Below, piece after piece: positions 19,586 through 28,236 of a stretch of 64,000 nucleotides of DNA. How positions within the stretch are numbered: position 1 is the stretch's first letter; each line of letters starts with the position of its first letter. The notes beneath the pieces were generated by a model. It was given only the letters and a program-made list of their open reading frames with translations. It made no database searches and was not told where the DNA came from. Where the stretch lies: positions 7,502,001 through 7,566,000 of the forward strand of contig NZ_CP063808.1 in assembly GCF_018128905.1 (NCBI RefSeq). Direction: 5' to 3'. Source of the DNA: Streptomyces sp. A2-16. GTDB lineage: Bacteria; Actinomycetota; Actinomycetes; Streptomycetales; Streptomycetaceae. A program made the position numbers and the translations under genes.

Positions 19586-20206
19586 GTGTCCGTACTCCCC
19601 TTGGTGTTCACCAGCGGCTGGGCCAGCGGTGTCAACGCGTACGCGGTGGTGCTGCTGCTCGGCGTGTTCGGCGCGACAGGGCTGAGCGACGACGTCCCCG
19701 AGACCCTGCAGCGCCCCGAGGTACTGGTCGCGGCGGGCGTGCTGTTCCTGTGCGAGGCGGTGGCGGACAAGATCCCGTACGTCGACTCTGCGTGGGACTC
19801 GGTCCACACGGTGGTCCGTCCCGTCGCCGGCGCCTGGGTCGGGGCGCTGCTCGCCGGTCAGAGCGGGTCGCTCTCCGACGTGGCGGCGGGCCTGGTCGGC
19901 GGTTCGACGGCCCTGGCCAGCCACACGGTCAAGGCGGGCACCCGCATGGCGGTGAACACCTCGCCGGAGCCCTTCAGCAACATCGTCCTGAGCCTGGCGG
20001 AGGACCTCGGGGTCGCGGGCATCGTCACGTTCGCGATGTTCCATCCCACCGCGGCGGCGATCATCGCGGGCCTCCTGCTGGCGGCGGGCCTGGTGGTGCT
20101 GTACTTCCTGATCTCCCGGATCCGCAGATTCCGCAGACGCAGGGCGCAGCGCAGGGAGGAAAGACGACTGGCCGCACGGCCTCCCGCCCAGGGACGCGGG
20201 GGCTGA
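19586..20206 (+). CDS. DUF4126 membrane protein
   Basis: 206 residues from the GTG at 19586. Hydrophobic helices alternate with short loops; the blocks TSGWASGVNAYAVVLLLG, DKIPYVDSAWDSVHT and GSTALASHTVKAGTRMAVN are typical of DUF4126. The C-terminal tail is Arg-rich (RRFRRRRAQRREERR) and cytoplasmic. There is no ribosome site; TACGAT (19573-19578) lies 7 nt before the GTG, so the message may be leaderless. Function unknown. Possible control by MacR is noted separately. Confidence 0.83.
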   Translation: MSVLPLVFTSGWASGVNAYAVVLLLGVFGATGLSDDVPETLQRPEVLVAAGVLFLCEAVADKIPYVDSAWDSVHTVVRPVAGAWVGALLAGQSGSLSDVAAGLVGGSTALASHTVKAGTRMAVNTSPEPFSNIVLSLAEDLGVAGIVTFAMFHPTAAAIIAGLLLAAGLVVLYFLISRIRRFRRRRAQRREERRLAARPPAQGRGG

Positions 20207-20255
20207 GGCGAAGGGCGGATCCGAACTGTCAGTGGCGGCCGATAAAGTCGCAGGC

Positions 20256-21758
20256 ATGGCACGGATTGCGGTGATCGGCGCCGGGATGGGCGCGATGGCG
20301 GCCGCTGCCCGGCTGGCCGTCGCGGGCCACCGGGTGGCGGTGTACGAGCGCACGGAGACGTACGGCGGAGCAGTGCGCCGGTTCGAGCGCGACGGGTTCG
20401 GGTTCGACACCGGGCCGGGCCTGCTCACCCTCCCCGCGGTCTACCGCGATCTGTTCATCAAGACCGGCAAGGAGCCCCTGGAGTCGGTCATCGAGCTCGT
20501 CCAGGTCGACCCGTCGTCGCGGCACCTCTTCACCGACGGCACCGAGGTGTCCCTGCCCAACGCCTCGCGCGCGGGAGTGGTCGCCGCCCTGGACGAGGCC
20601 CTCGGCGCGGGCGCGGGCGCACGCTGGGGCGACTTCCTCATCCGGGCCCGTGAGGCCTGGGACCGCACCCGCAGACCGCTCCTGGAGGAGCCGTTGTGGC
20701 CCAACTGGCAGGTGCTGACGCGCGAGCCCTACCCCGCGGTGCCGCACAAGCGTCTGCTGCGCACCCGGCGGGCCTGCACCCTGCACGAGATCGGGGCTTG
20801 GGAGCTGCGGGACCCCCGCCTCGCGGCCCTGCTGGACGGGTGCGCCCTCACCTACGGCGTCGACCCCGGCACCGCTCCGGCGAGCGCGGCCGTCCTGCCG
20901 TACATGGAGCACGCCTTCGGCACCTGGTATGTCCGAGGCGGCGTGCGGGAGTTGGCGCGGGCGGTGTACGAGCGGTGTGTCCAGCGCAGGGTCGAGTTCC
21001 ACTTCGGCGCCGAGGTGACGGGAGTCCTGGAGAAGGACGGTCGCGCGGCAGGTCTCGAGCTGTCCGACGGGACGGTCGTGGAGGCGGACACCGTCGTCGG
21101 CGCCGGCCCCTGGCGGCTGCGCGGGCTCGTACCGGGTCGTGAGCTCTACGGCGCGAAGGACGTCCCTCCCGACGCCGAGGACCTGCACCCGGGCCGGGTC
21201 GTGGTGTGTCTCGCCCTGCGCGGCGCGCGGGAGCCGGACGCCGTGCACCGCACGGTGGTGTACGGACCGGCCCCCGGGGACGAACTGGACCTGTTCGTCC
21301 GCGGGGAGACACCGGAGCCCACGGTCCGGATCGACCGGCCGGACGACGCCGCACTGCGTCCCGACGCGGGGCACGAGTCCGTGGTGCTGACGGCGACCGT
21401 GCCGTGCGGCCGCGGGCACGACTGGGTCACGCCGGGTGTCGTCGACGCCTTCGTGGAGAAGATGACGGCCGCCGCCGAGCGCGCGATACCGGGGCTGCGT
21501 GAGCGGGTGCTGTGGCGCGAGGTGCGCACGCCCGTGGACACCGAGCGGGAGACAGGGGCCGAGGGGGGTGCCGTTCCCCCGCCCTCACTGGCGGGCGGCG
21601 AGGGCACCCTGCACCCGTCCAACAGCACGGCGGTACCCGGTCTGTTCACGGCCGGCGGCTGGTCGCACCCCGGTGGCGGCCTGGCCCACGCCGGTATGTC
21701 GGGCGCGCTGGTGGCCGGACTGGTCGTGGAGGGTCCGGAGTTCCGCGGCTCTCAGTGA
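20256..21758 (+). CDS. FAD-dependent oxidoreductase of the phytoene desaturase (CrtI) type
   Basis: 500 residues. The N-terminal dinucleotide-binding motif is AVIGAGMGAMAAAARLAVAGH, and the block RFERDGFGFDTGPGLLTLP plus the C-terminal GLFTAGGWSHPGGGLAHAGMSG are typical of the CrtI/retinol saturase family. No other carotenoid gene is nearby, so a role in carotenoid synthesis is not supported; the substrate is unknown. The ATG is preceded by TAAAGT at 20243-20248, 7 nt upstream, and no ribosome site, suggesting a leaderless message. Confidence 0.82.
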   Translation: MARIAVIGAGMGAMAAAARLAVAGHRVAVYERTETYGGAVRRFERDGFGFDTGPGLLTLPAVYRDLFIKTGKEPLESVIELVQVDPSSRHLFTDGTEVSLPNASRAGVVAALDEALGAGAGARWGDFLIRAREAWDRTRRPLLEEPLWPNWQVLTREPYPAVPHKRLLRTRRACTLHEIGAWELRDPRLAALLDGCALTYGVDPGTAPASAAVLPYMEHAFGTWYVRGGVRELARAVYERCVQRRVEFHFGAEVTGVLEKDGRAAGLELSDGTVVEADTVVGAGPWRLRGLVPGRELYGAKDVPPDAEDLHPGRVVVCLALRGAREPDAVHRTVVYGPAPGDELDLFVRGETPEPTVRIDRPDDAALRPDAGHESVVLTATVPCGRGHDWVTPGVVDAFVEKMTAAAERAIPGLRERVLWREVRTPVDTERETGAEGGAVPPPSLAGGEGTLHPSNSTAVPGLFTAGGWSHPGGGLAHAGMSGALVAGLVVEGPEFRGSQ

Positions 21759-21774
21759 CGAGAGCCGTCCCGCG

Positions 21775-22746
21775 TCAGAAGCGGTACTGCTCGTCGTACC
21801 CGTGGCCCTGGTTCTGCTGCCCCTGGCCGTTGTTGTCCTGGTAGTACTGCTGCTCCTGCGGAAGCTCGGCGCCGTACTCGTCGGTGCGCTGCTGCGGCAC
21901 CCACACACCGCCGGCCGGGGTCTCGCCGCCGTACGTCCCGCCGTACTGGTCGTAGCCCTGCTGGACGAACTGCTGCTGGCCGCCGTACGAGGTGTCGTAC
22001 GAGCCCGCGCCGTAGGTCTGGGTGCCGATGTACGGGTCGGAGTAGGCGGCGTACTGCTGCTGTCCCGCCGGGTCGTAGCCGTACTGCTGCTGGTCGTAGC
22101 CGGTGTAGCCGTCGTAGCCGTAGGACTGGTCGGCGGCGGCCGTCGCGTACTGGTCCTGGGTCTGGCCCGCGGGGGCGTAGGACTGGTCACCGGCGTAGGC
22201 GGAGTCGTTGTACACGCCGTAGGAGCCGGTGTCGTCGGGCAGCGGCTGCGGCTCGTAGACGGCGGTGGTCTCGGTGGCCATGGCGGCGGAGCGCGCGGGC
22301 GTGAAGACGTCGTCGCGGTCGTAGTCGTCCTCGTGGCCGTATCCGGCGGTGTCGGGGCGGCCCTGGTCGTACCCGGGCTCGTCGCCGTAGGCCGCCTCAC
22401 CCGTCTCCAGGCCGGAGACCTCGAGGGCGGGCTCCTCGCGGCCGCGCTCCCGGCGGCTCTTCTTGCCGCCGGTCAGAGTGCCCAGTGCGGCGGGCGGGTT
22501 GACCGCCCAGCCCTGCTCGAAGCCACGGCGGAACGACAGGGTCACATAGGTCTGGCCGACCGCGAAGGCGATCGCACCGAGACCGATGACGACGACCTGC
22601 GAGATGAGCACGCCGAGGACCACGCCCAGGAAGCCGACGAAGGCGAGCACCCGCCAGCGCAGCCGCGCCTTGTACTGCAGCAGCACTTCGCCGAGCAGCC
22701 ACAGCGCGACGAATCCGAACGCGATGTAGAGGACCGTCCAGCCCAT
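21775..22746 (-). CDS. Membrane protein with Tyr/Gln/Gly-rich cytoplasmic tail
   Basis: 323 residues from an ATG with GAGAGGGG upstream. Residues 1-75 form two or three membrane helices (GWTVLYIAFGFVALWLLGEV and a second hydrophobic pair). From about residue 95 the protein is low complexity, with many Tyr, Gln, Gly, Asp and Ala (for example GYDQQQYGYDPAGQQQYAAY). The tail resembles disordered, condensate-forming sequences. It converges with the CrtI-type gene and lies downstream of metF. No known family; function unknown. Confidence 0.78.
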   Translation of the reverse strand: MGWTVLYIAFGFVALWLLGEVLLQYKARLRWRVLAFVGFLGVVLGVLISQVVVIGLGAIAFAVGQTYVTLSFRRGFEQGWAVNPPAALGTLTGGKKSRRERGREEPALEVSGLETGEAAYGDEPGYDQGRPDTAGYGHEDDYDRDDVFTPARSAAMATETTAVYEPQPLPDDTGSYGVYNDSAYAGDQSYAPAGQTQDQYATAAADQSYGYDGYTGYDQQQYGYDPAGQQQYAAYSDPYIGTQTYGAGSYDTSYGGQQQFVQQGYDQYGGTYGGETPAGGVWVPQQRTDEYGAELPQEQQYYQDNNGQGQQNQGHGYDEQYRF

Positions 22747-22802
22747 GTACGCCCCTCTCCCAGTGACCGCTACGCAGTGTGTCGTATATCCGTGCGGCCG
22801 GT

Positions 22803-23726
22803 CTAGGCCTGCGGTCGGTGGTGCAGACCCAGGTTTTCGTAGATTTCCAGCGATGCCGTGGAGTTGTTGAGCGTGATGAAGTGCAGTCCGGGCACTCCCT
22901 CGGACAGCAGCCGCGCGCAGAACTCCGTGGCGAACTCGATTCCGATCGAGCGTACAGCGGCCGGATCGTCCTTTGCTGTGAGGATCCGCTCTTTCAGGAC
23001 GGACGGGATGATCGCGTTGCTGAGCTGCGGGAGCCGCTCCAGCATCCGCACGCTGGTCACGGGCATGACCTCGGGGATGACAGGGGTCTCGCAACCCGCG
23101 GCGTGGACTCGGTCACGCAGCCGCAGATACGACTCCGGCTGGAAGAACATCTGGGTGATGGCGTAGTCGGCGCCCGCGCGGCACTTGTCGACGAAGCACG
23201 CGACGTCGGTGTCCCAGTCGGCGGAGCGCGGGTGCATCTCCGGGAAGGCCGCGACACCGACGCAGAAGTCGCCCGACTCCTTGATGAGTCGGACGAGTTC
23301 GGCGGCGTAGGTCAGACCCTGCGGGTGCGCCACCCACTCGGCCATGGGGTCGCCGGGCGGGTCGCCGCGGACGGCCAGCATGTTGCGGATCCCGGCGTCG
23401 GCGTACTGGCCGATGATGTTGCGCAGCTCCGCGATGGAGTGGTTGACCGCGGTCAGGTGGGCGACCGGGGTCAGGGTGGTGTCCGCGACGATCTGCTCGG
23501 TCTCCTTGACGGTGCCCGCTCGGGTGGAGCCACCTGCGCCGTAGGTGACGGAGACGAAGTCCGGGGCGACCGCCTCGACCCTCCTGAGCGCGCTCCACAG
23601 GTTCCGCTCACCCTTGGGGGTCTTCGGCGCCGAGAACTCGAAGGAGTACGTCGTCTTGCCGGCGGCGAGCATGTCGCGCACGGTGCGGGCGCGGTCAGTC
23701 CTGGTGGATGAGGTTCCTAGGGCCAT
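22803..23726 (-). CDS. metF: Methylenetetrahydrofolate reductase [NAD(P)H]
   Basis: Reduces 5,10-methylene-THF to 5-methyl-THF for methionine synthesis. 307 residues, a TIM barrel with SFEFSAPKTPKGERNLW near the N-terminus, VSVTYGAGGSTR, ITQMFFQPESYLRLRDRV and the C-terminal GLHFITLNNSTASLEIYENL. The ATG at 23726 has no ribosome site but a promoter ends 6 nt upstream, so the message is probably leaderless. It is the first gene of a minus-strand pair with the low-complexity membrane protein. Confidence 0.95.
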   Translation of the reverse strand: MALGTSSTRTDRARTVRDMLAAGKTTYSFEFSAPKTPKGERNLWSALRRVEAVAPDFVSVTYGAGGSTRAGTVKETEQIVADTTLTPVAHLTAVNHSIAELRNIIGQYADAGIRNMLAVRGDPPGDPMAEWVAHPQGLTYAAELVRLIKESGDFCVGVAAFPEMHPRSADWDTDVACFVDKCRAGADYAITQMFFQPESYLRLRDRVHAAGCETPVIPEVMPVTSVRMLERLPQLSNAIIPSVLKERILTAKDDPAAVRSIGIEFATEFCARLLSEGVPGLHFITLNNSTASLEIYENLGLHHRPQA

Positions 23727-23732
23727 ACCGGC

Positions 23733-23761
23733 AGGTTAGCCAGGGGGCAGCGGTCGCCCAA
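23733..23761 (-). promoter_or_regulatory. metF promoter
   Basis: On the minus strand TTGGGC (23756-23761) and TAACCT (23733-23738) are 17 bp apart. The -10 box ends 6 nt before the metF ATG, which would make the transcript leaderless. Confidence 0.6.
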
Positions 23762-23858
23762 CCGGATCACGCAAATTTGCCCGGTTTGTCGACTTGTTGT
23801 CCCACCCCTCGGACACCGGGCCGATCATGCGACCGGCGCAGGGCGGGCCCTCGCCGTG

Positions 23859-24509
23859 TCACACGACGTCACGCAGCCGCTTCGCGAACTCCGCGGCGGC
23901 CGCACCCGGGTCGTCCGCCTCGGTGATGGCCCGGACGACCACGACCCGGCCGGCCCCGGCCTCCAGGACCTGGTCGAGATTGCCGAGGTCGATGCCGCCG
24001 ATGGCGAACCAGGGGCGGTTCGTGCCGAGGGCTGCGGTGTGGCGGACCAGGTCGAGACCGGGGGCGTGCCGGCCGGGCTTGGTGGGGGTGGGCCAGCAGG
24101 GACCCGTGCAGAAGTAGTCCACGCCGTCCTGCACGGCGGCCGCGGCCGCCTCCGCCTCGGCGTGCGTGGAGCGGCCGATGAGGACGTCGTCGCCGAGGAT
24201 GGCGCGGGCGGCCGGGACGGGCAGATCGCCCTGGCCGAGGTGCAGTACGTCGGCACCGGCCGCGTGGGCGACGTCGGCCCGGTCGTTGACCGCGAGAAGC
24301 CTGCCGTGCCGCGCGCAGGCGTCGGCGAGTATCCGGAGGTGCTCCAGTTCCTCGGCGGCTTCCATGCCCTTGTCCCGCAGCTGCACGATGTCGACGCCGC
24401 CGGCCAGGACGGCGTCCAGGAACTCGGCGAGGTCGCCCTGGCGCCTGCGGGCGTCCGTGCAGAGGTAGAGGCGGGCGTCGGCGAGCTGGGCGCGGGCGGT
24501 GTCGGGCAT
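23859..24509 (-). CDS. thiE: Thiamine-phosphate synthase
   Basis: Joins the pyrimidine and thiazole moieties to form thiamine monophosphate. 216 residues, a TIM barrel with LYLCTDARRRQGDLAEFL, IVQLRDKGMEAAEEL, LLAVNDRADVAHAAGADVLHLGQGDLP and FAIGGIDLGNLDQVLEAGA. The ATG has a GGGGGAGA site. It lies apart from the thiO-thiS-thiG operon on the other strand, and I see no riboswitch directly upstream of it. Confidence 0.94.
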   Translation of the reverse strand: MPDTARAQLADARLYLCTDARRRQGDLAEFLDAVLAGGVDIVQLRDKGMEAAEELEHLRILADACARHGRLLAVNDRADVAHAAGADVLHLGQGDLPVPAARAILGDDVLIGRSTHAEAEAAAAAVQDGVDYFCTGPCWPTPTKPGRHAPGLDLVRHTAALGTNRPWFAIGGIDLGNLDQVLEAGAGRVVVVRAITEADDPGAAAAEFAKRLRDVV

Positions 24510-24603
24510 GCGTGTGTCTCCCCCGGGGTTCGGTGGCGTACGGGCCGCACCGGACCGCGGCCGTGGCCCCGGCGGTCACGGCCCGTACGCCGATGCTGTT
24601 GGG

Positions 24604-24975
24604 TCAGACGGCGAGCGCCTGGGCCCGGCGCTTCACCTCCGTGCCGCGATTCTCGCTCAGGGCCTGCGCGGGGGTGCCGGGCAGGCTCTCGTCGGGGGTG
24701 AAGAGCCACTCCAGCATCTCTTCGTCTGTGAAGCCGTCGTCCCTCAGGAGCGTCAGGGTCCCGGTCAGACCCTTGACGACCTTCTGCTCGGCCACGTCGA
24801 TGAAGGCGGCGGGGACGTGCAGCGCGCGGTTCTCACCACGGCGTACGGCGATGAGCTGGCCCTCCTTGACCAGCTGCCGCACCCGCGTCACCTCGACGTC
24901 GAGCAGCTCCGCGATGTCGGGGAGGGTGAGCCAGGCGGGGACGAGTGCATCGGTTTTTGCGTCAATCTCGGTCAC
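24604..24975 (-). CDS. Rv2175c-family DNA-binding protein
   Basis: 123 residues from the GTG at 24975. The N-terminal winged-helix segment is WLTLPDIAELLDVEVTRVRQLVKEGQLIAVRR; the C-terminal half (KGLTGTLTLLRDDGFTDEEMLEWLF) matches the Rv2175c C-terminal domain. In M. tuberculosis Rv2175c sits next to the PASTA-less kinase gene pknL and is phosphorylated by PknL; here the nearest kinase gene is at 29150, about 4 kb away on the opposite strand. Function otherwise unknown. The longer reading from 25113 is unconserved. Confidence 0.87.
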   Translation of the reverse strand: MTEIDAKTDALVPAWLTLPDIAELLDVEVTRVRQLVKEGQLIAVRRGENRALHVPAAFIDVAEQKVVKGLTGTLTLLRDDGFTDEEMLEWLFTPDESLPGTPAQALSENRGTEVKRRAQALAV

Positions 24976-25119
24976 GGGATTAAGCGTGCCATCCCGCACT
25001 GACAGTCGGAAGCCGGGGCGCCTCCGGCGGGGGAACAAAGGGCCCGATCGCCTGGTGGCGACCGTGCCGACAGCACGCGGACTGCCGCACGGGCCGCCTC
25101 CGCGCGCCCGCACCGCGGC

Positions 25120-26334
25120 CTACGCCGTCGCCGCCTTCAGGGGCCTCGCCGGGTCCGCCAGCAGCACCGGGTCCATCTCCGTGCCCGCCTCGATCAGGCG
25201 GCGGCCCTGGGCCAGGTCTCGGGGGCGGCCCACCGCGAGAAGGGCCACCAGGCGGTTCTCGCGCAGCCAGCACACCGTCCAGGCGGGACCGGACGGCTCG
25301 CCGCGCCACAGGGTCGTGTCGGCGGACGCGTGGTGGCCGGCGTACTGGACGAAGCGGCCGAACTGCTCGGACCAGAAGTACGGGACCGGGTCGTAGACCG
25401 TGGGCGTCTCGCCGAGGATGTCGGCGGCCACCGTGCGGGGGCCCTGGAGGGCGTTGTCCCAGTGGTGGATCAGCAGGCGCCCGCCGTACCTGCCCGAGGG
25501 GAAGGAGGCGCAGTCTCCGACGGCGTAGACGTCCGGCGCCGAGGTGCGCAGCCGGTTGTCGGCGACGACCTCGCGGTGGGCGCCCAGTTCGATGCCGGAA
25601 CCGGCGAGCCAGGCCGTGGCGGGCCGGGCGCCGATCCCGACCACGACGGCCCCCGCGGCCACCCTGGAGCCGTCGTCCAGGACGACCTCGCCGGGCTCGA
25701 CGCGCACCACGCGCGCGTGGGTGCGAAGGTCAGCTCCCGCGTCGGTGTACCAGGAGGTCATCGGAGCGGCCACCTCGGCGGGCAGCGCGCCCGCGAGCGG
25801 CCGGTCGGCGGCCTCCACGACGGTCACCGCGCAGCCCGCCTCGCGCGCGGCGGTGGCGAACTCGGCGCCGATCCAGCCCGCGCCGACGACCACGATGTCG
25901 TGCTGCCGGGCGAGCACGGGCCGCAGTCGCTCGGCGTCGTCCAGGGTGCGCAGCAGATGGACCCCGGGGACGCCCTCCGTGCCGGGCAGCCGGATCGGTT
26001 CGGCGCCGGTGGCGAGGACCAGGACGTCGTACGGCACGGGTCCGGCCTCGGTGTCCAGCTCGTGCGCCTCGGGGCGCAGGCCCAGCGCCTCACGGCCGAG
26101 CAGCAGTTCGATGCCGAGGGCCTCGAAGTCCACGTCGAAGGCGGAGCCCTCGGCCTTGCCGAGCAGCACGGCCTTGGAGAGCGGCGGACGGTCGTACGGC
26201 TGATGGGGCTCCGCGCCGATCACCGTGACGGTTCCCGAGAAGCCTTGCTCGCGCAGCGCGACCGCGGTCTGCACCCCGGCCATGCCCGCGCCGACCACGA
26301 CCACCCGCCGCTGCGCCTGCGTCCGCTCGCTCAT
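25120..26334 (-). CDS. NAD(P)/FAD-dependent oxidoreductase, ferredoxin reductase type
   Basis: 404 residues. FAD-binding motif VVVVGAGMAGVQTAVALRE, the block PYDRPPLSKAVLLG, the NAD motif VVVGAGWIGAEFATAAREAG, the FAD-contact block VYAVGDCASFP, and a C-terminal reductase domain ending in VGRPRDLAQGRRLIEAG. This layout belongs to ferredoxin/rubredoxin reductases of oxygenase systems; the partner is not encoded nearby. The ATG at 26334 has TATGGT 6 nt upstream and looks leaderless, with a palindrome in the promoter spacer (26352-26366). Confidence 0.88.
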   Translation of the reverse strand: MSERTQAQRRVVVVGAGMAGVQTAVALREQGFSGTVTVIGAEPHQPYDRPPLSKAVLLGKAEGSAFDVDFEALGIELLLGREALGLRPEAHELDTEAGPVPYDVLVLATGAEPIRLPGTEGVPGVHLLRTLDDAERLRPVLARQHDIVVVGAGWIGAEFATAAREAGCAVTVVEAADRPLAGALPAEVAAPMTSWYTDAGADLRTHARVVRVEPGEVVLDDGSRVAAGAVVVGIGARPATAWLAGSGIELGAHREVVADNRLRTSAPDVYAVGDCASFPSGRYGGRLLIHHWDNALQGPRTVAADILGETPTVYDPVPYFWSEQFGRFVQYAGHHASADTTLWRGEPSGPAWTVCWLRENRLVALLAVGRPRDLAQGRRLIEAGTEMDPVLLADPARPLKAATA

Positions 26335-26351
26335 TTGATCACCATAGCCAG

Positions 26352-26366
26352 CTGACAATCAGTCAG
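26352..26366. promoter_or_regulatory. Candidate operator over the oxidoreductase promoter
   Basis: CTGACAATCAGTCAG has inverted arms CTGAC/GTCAG with 5 bp between. On the minus strand it overlaps the spacer and -35 (CTGACT, 26365-26370) of a promoter whose -10 is TATGGT (26341-26346). It resembles the palindromes at 15645 and 49669. Confidence 0.4.
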
Positions 26367-26717
26367 TCAGGGGTCGTGCCGAGTGACCTGCTCCACAACG
26401 CTCGTCCCGCTGCCCGGCTGCGACTCCCACTCCCACGTCTCCTCCAGCCGCACCCGGCCGTCGGGAAGCTCGACGACCGTGGAGACACAGTGCCCGCAGG
26501 ACGTCGTGCCGTCGTGCTTGAGCTGTACGTACCGGAAGTCGAGGCGGTCCCCCGCGCGCGTGCCGACCAGATGCCCGCGTACGACGTCACCGCCCGCGTA
26601 CTCGGCCCAGATCTCCCCGTCCTTCTCGTGGTAGGTGAAGCGGGTCCGCGTACCCACCTGACCTGGGGCCTGGTCGGCCACCGGGGCGAGGACGAGGCCG
26701 TCGAGCGAGCGGGGCAT
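26367..26717 (-). CDS. Conserved small hypothetical protein
   Basis: 116 residues from the ATG at 26717. Mostly beta-strand, with TRTRFTYHEKDGEIWAEYAGG, DFRYVQLKHDG and VELPDGRVRLEETWEWES. It resembles a small family often labelled N-acetylglutamate synthase in databases; that label has no visible basis because there is no acetyltransferase motif. It might bind a small ligand. It lies between the oxidoreductase gene and the thiamine riboswitch; its 5' end is divergent from thiO. Confidence 0.65.
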   Translation of the reverse strand: MPRSLDGLVLAPVADQAPGQVGTRTRFTYHEKDGEIWAEYAGGDVVRGHLVGTRAGDRLDFRYVQLKHDGTTSCGHCVSTVVELPDGRVRLEETWEWESQPGSGTSVVEQVTRHDP

Positions 26718-26775
26718 GGTGCGAGGCTCCCTTACAGAGGCGTGGAACGAAGGGCTAGGGTGGCCAACGTAGAGC

Positions 26776-26869
26776 ACTCGCGGGAGCCCGGACGCACCGG
26801 GCTGAGAGGGAGGCTGGGCGGCCTCCGACCGTACGAACCTGATCCGGGTCATGCCGGCGAAGGGAGGGG
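26776..26869 (+). promoter_or_regulatory. TPP riboswitch (THI element)
   Basis: The conserved pieces are all present: CTGAGAGGG at 26802-26810, then ACCTGATCCGGGTCATGCCG starting near 26838, then GCGAAGGGAG. It ends 11 bp before the thiO start, so ligand binding probably masks the thiO ribosome site, as in other GC-rich actinomycetes. It controls thiO-thiS-thiG. Confidence 0.95.
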
Positions 26870-26879
26870 CTGGACGCCC

Positions 26880-28037
26880 ATGTCCTCACGTACGTCAGAC
26901 GTCCTCGTCGTCGGGGGCGGCATCATCGGCCTGGTCACGGCCTGGCGGGCCGCGCAACGCGGTCTCACCACGGCCGTCGTGGACCCGGAACCGGGCGGCG
27001 GGGCCGCCCAGGTGGCCGCCGGGATGCTGGCCGCGGTCACCGAACTGCACTACGGCGAGCAGACCCTGCTGGGCCTGAATCTCGCCTCGGCCCACCGCTA
27101 TCCCGACTTCGCGGCCGAGCTCACCGAGCTGACCGGGCACGACCTCGGCTACCGCCGGTGCGGCACGCTCGCCGTCGCCCTGGACGCCGACGACCGCGCC
27201 CACCTGCGCGAACTGCACGCGCTCCAGCGGCAGTCGGGGCTGGAGTCGGAGTGGCTGTCGGGACGGGAGTGCCGGCGCCTGGAGCCGATGCTCGCGCCAG
27301 GGGTGCGCGGCGGGCTGCGGGTGGACGGCGACCACCAGATCGATCCGCGCCGCCTCACGCGCGCGTTGCTGGCCGCCTGCGAGCGGATGGGCGTGGTCTT
27401 CCACCGCACATGGGCGGAACGCCTTCGTGTCGTCCGGGACCGGGCCGCCGGGGTCGCCACCACGGACGGCGAGGAACTGGACGCGGACCAGGTGGTGCTC
27501 GCCGCCGGCAGCCTCAGCGGCCGCCTGGAAGGGGTCCCGCAGGCCCTCCTGCCTCCCGTACGGCCCGTGAAGGGACAAGTCGTGCGGCTGACCGTGCCGC
27601 CGCACCAGGCGCCCTTCCTGAGCCGTACCGTGCGGGCCGTCGTGCGCGGCAGCCACGTCTACCTGGTGCCGCGCGAGAGCGGCGAGCTGGTGATCGGCGC
27701 GACCAGCGAGGAGCTGGGCTGGGACACGACGGTGACCGCGGGCGGGGTGTACGAACTGCTGCGGGACGCGCACGAACTGGTCCCCGGCATCACCGAACTG
27801 CCGCTGACGGAGACCCGCGCGGGACTGCGTCCGGGCTCCCCGGACAACGCCCCGCTGCTCGGCCCGACGGAACTGCCCGGCCTTCTGCTGGCCACCGGGC
27901 ACTACCGCAACGGCGTGCTCCTGACGCCGGTCACCGGGGACGCGCTGGCGCACGCGCTGACCACCGGTGAACTGCCGGACGTGGCACGCCCGTTCACCCC
28001 CGGGCGGTTCCTGGAGTCCGTGGAGCAGCCGGCATGA
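26880..28037 (+). CDS. thiO: Glycine oxidase ThiO
   Basis: FAD enzyme that oxidises glycine to dehydroglycine for the thiazole moiety of thiamine. 385 residues with the N-terminal motif VLVVGGGIIGLVTAWRAAQRG, GGAAQVAAGMLAAVTE, and the C-terminal ETRAGLRPGSPDNAPLLGPT and ATGHYRNGVLLTP blocks. The ATG follows the riboswitch region and GGGAGGGG. Its stop overlaps the thiS start as ATGA. Aerobic actinomycetes use ThiO in place of ThiH. Confidence 0.94.
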   Translation: MSSRTSDVLVVGGGIIGLVTAWRAAQRGLTTAVVDPEPGGGAAQVAAGMLAAVTELHYGEQTLLGLNLASAHRYPDFAAELTELTGHDLGYRRCGTLAVALDADDRAHLRELHALQRQSGLESEWLSGRECRRLEPMLAPGVRGGLRVDGDHQIDPRRLTRALLAACERMGVVFHRTWAERLRVVRDRAAGVATTDGEELDADQVVLAAGSLSGRLEGVPQALLPPVRPVKGQVVRLTVPPHQAPFLSRTVRAVVRGSHVYLVPRESGELVIGATSEELGWDTTVTAGGVYELLRDAHELVPGITELPLTETRAGLRPGSPDNAPLLGPTELPGLLLATGHYRNGVLLTPVTGDALAHALTTGELPDVARPFTPGRFLESVEQPA

Positions 28038-28234
28038 ACATCTCCGTCAACGGGGAGCCGCGCCAGTTCGCTCCCGGCACGGCTCTCGACACCGTCGTAC
28101 GGGCCCTGTCCCCGGCGCCCTCCGGAGTCGCGGCCGCGCTCAACGAGACCGTCGTCCCGCGCGCGCAGTGGCCGTCCACGTCCCTCTCCGAGGGAGACCG
28201 CGTGGAAGTCCTCACCGCCGTCCAAGGAGGCTGA
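28034..28234 (+). CDS. thiS: Sulfur carrier protein ThiS
   Basis: 66 residues, a ubiquitin-like beta-grasp protein that ends in the required Gly-Gly (VQGG). The C-terminal thiocarboxylate donates sulfur to the thiazole ring in the ThiG reaction. It overlaps thiO by 4 nt and ends 2 bp before thiG. Confidence 0.95.
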   Translation: MNISVNGEPRQFAPGTALDTVVRALSPAPSGVAAALNETVVPRAQWPSTSLSEGDRVEVLTAVQGG

Positions 28235-28236
28235 CC

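Noticed and set aside
26367..26852. Longer version of the small hypothetical protein starting at 26852
   Set aside because: It would read backwards through the TPP riboswitch; the ATG at 26717 gives a complete-looking domain.
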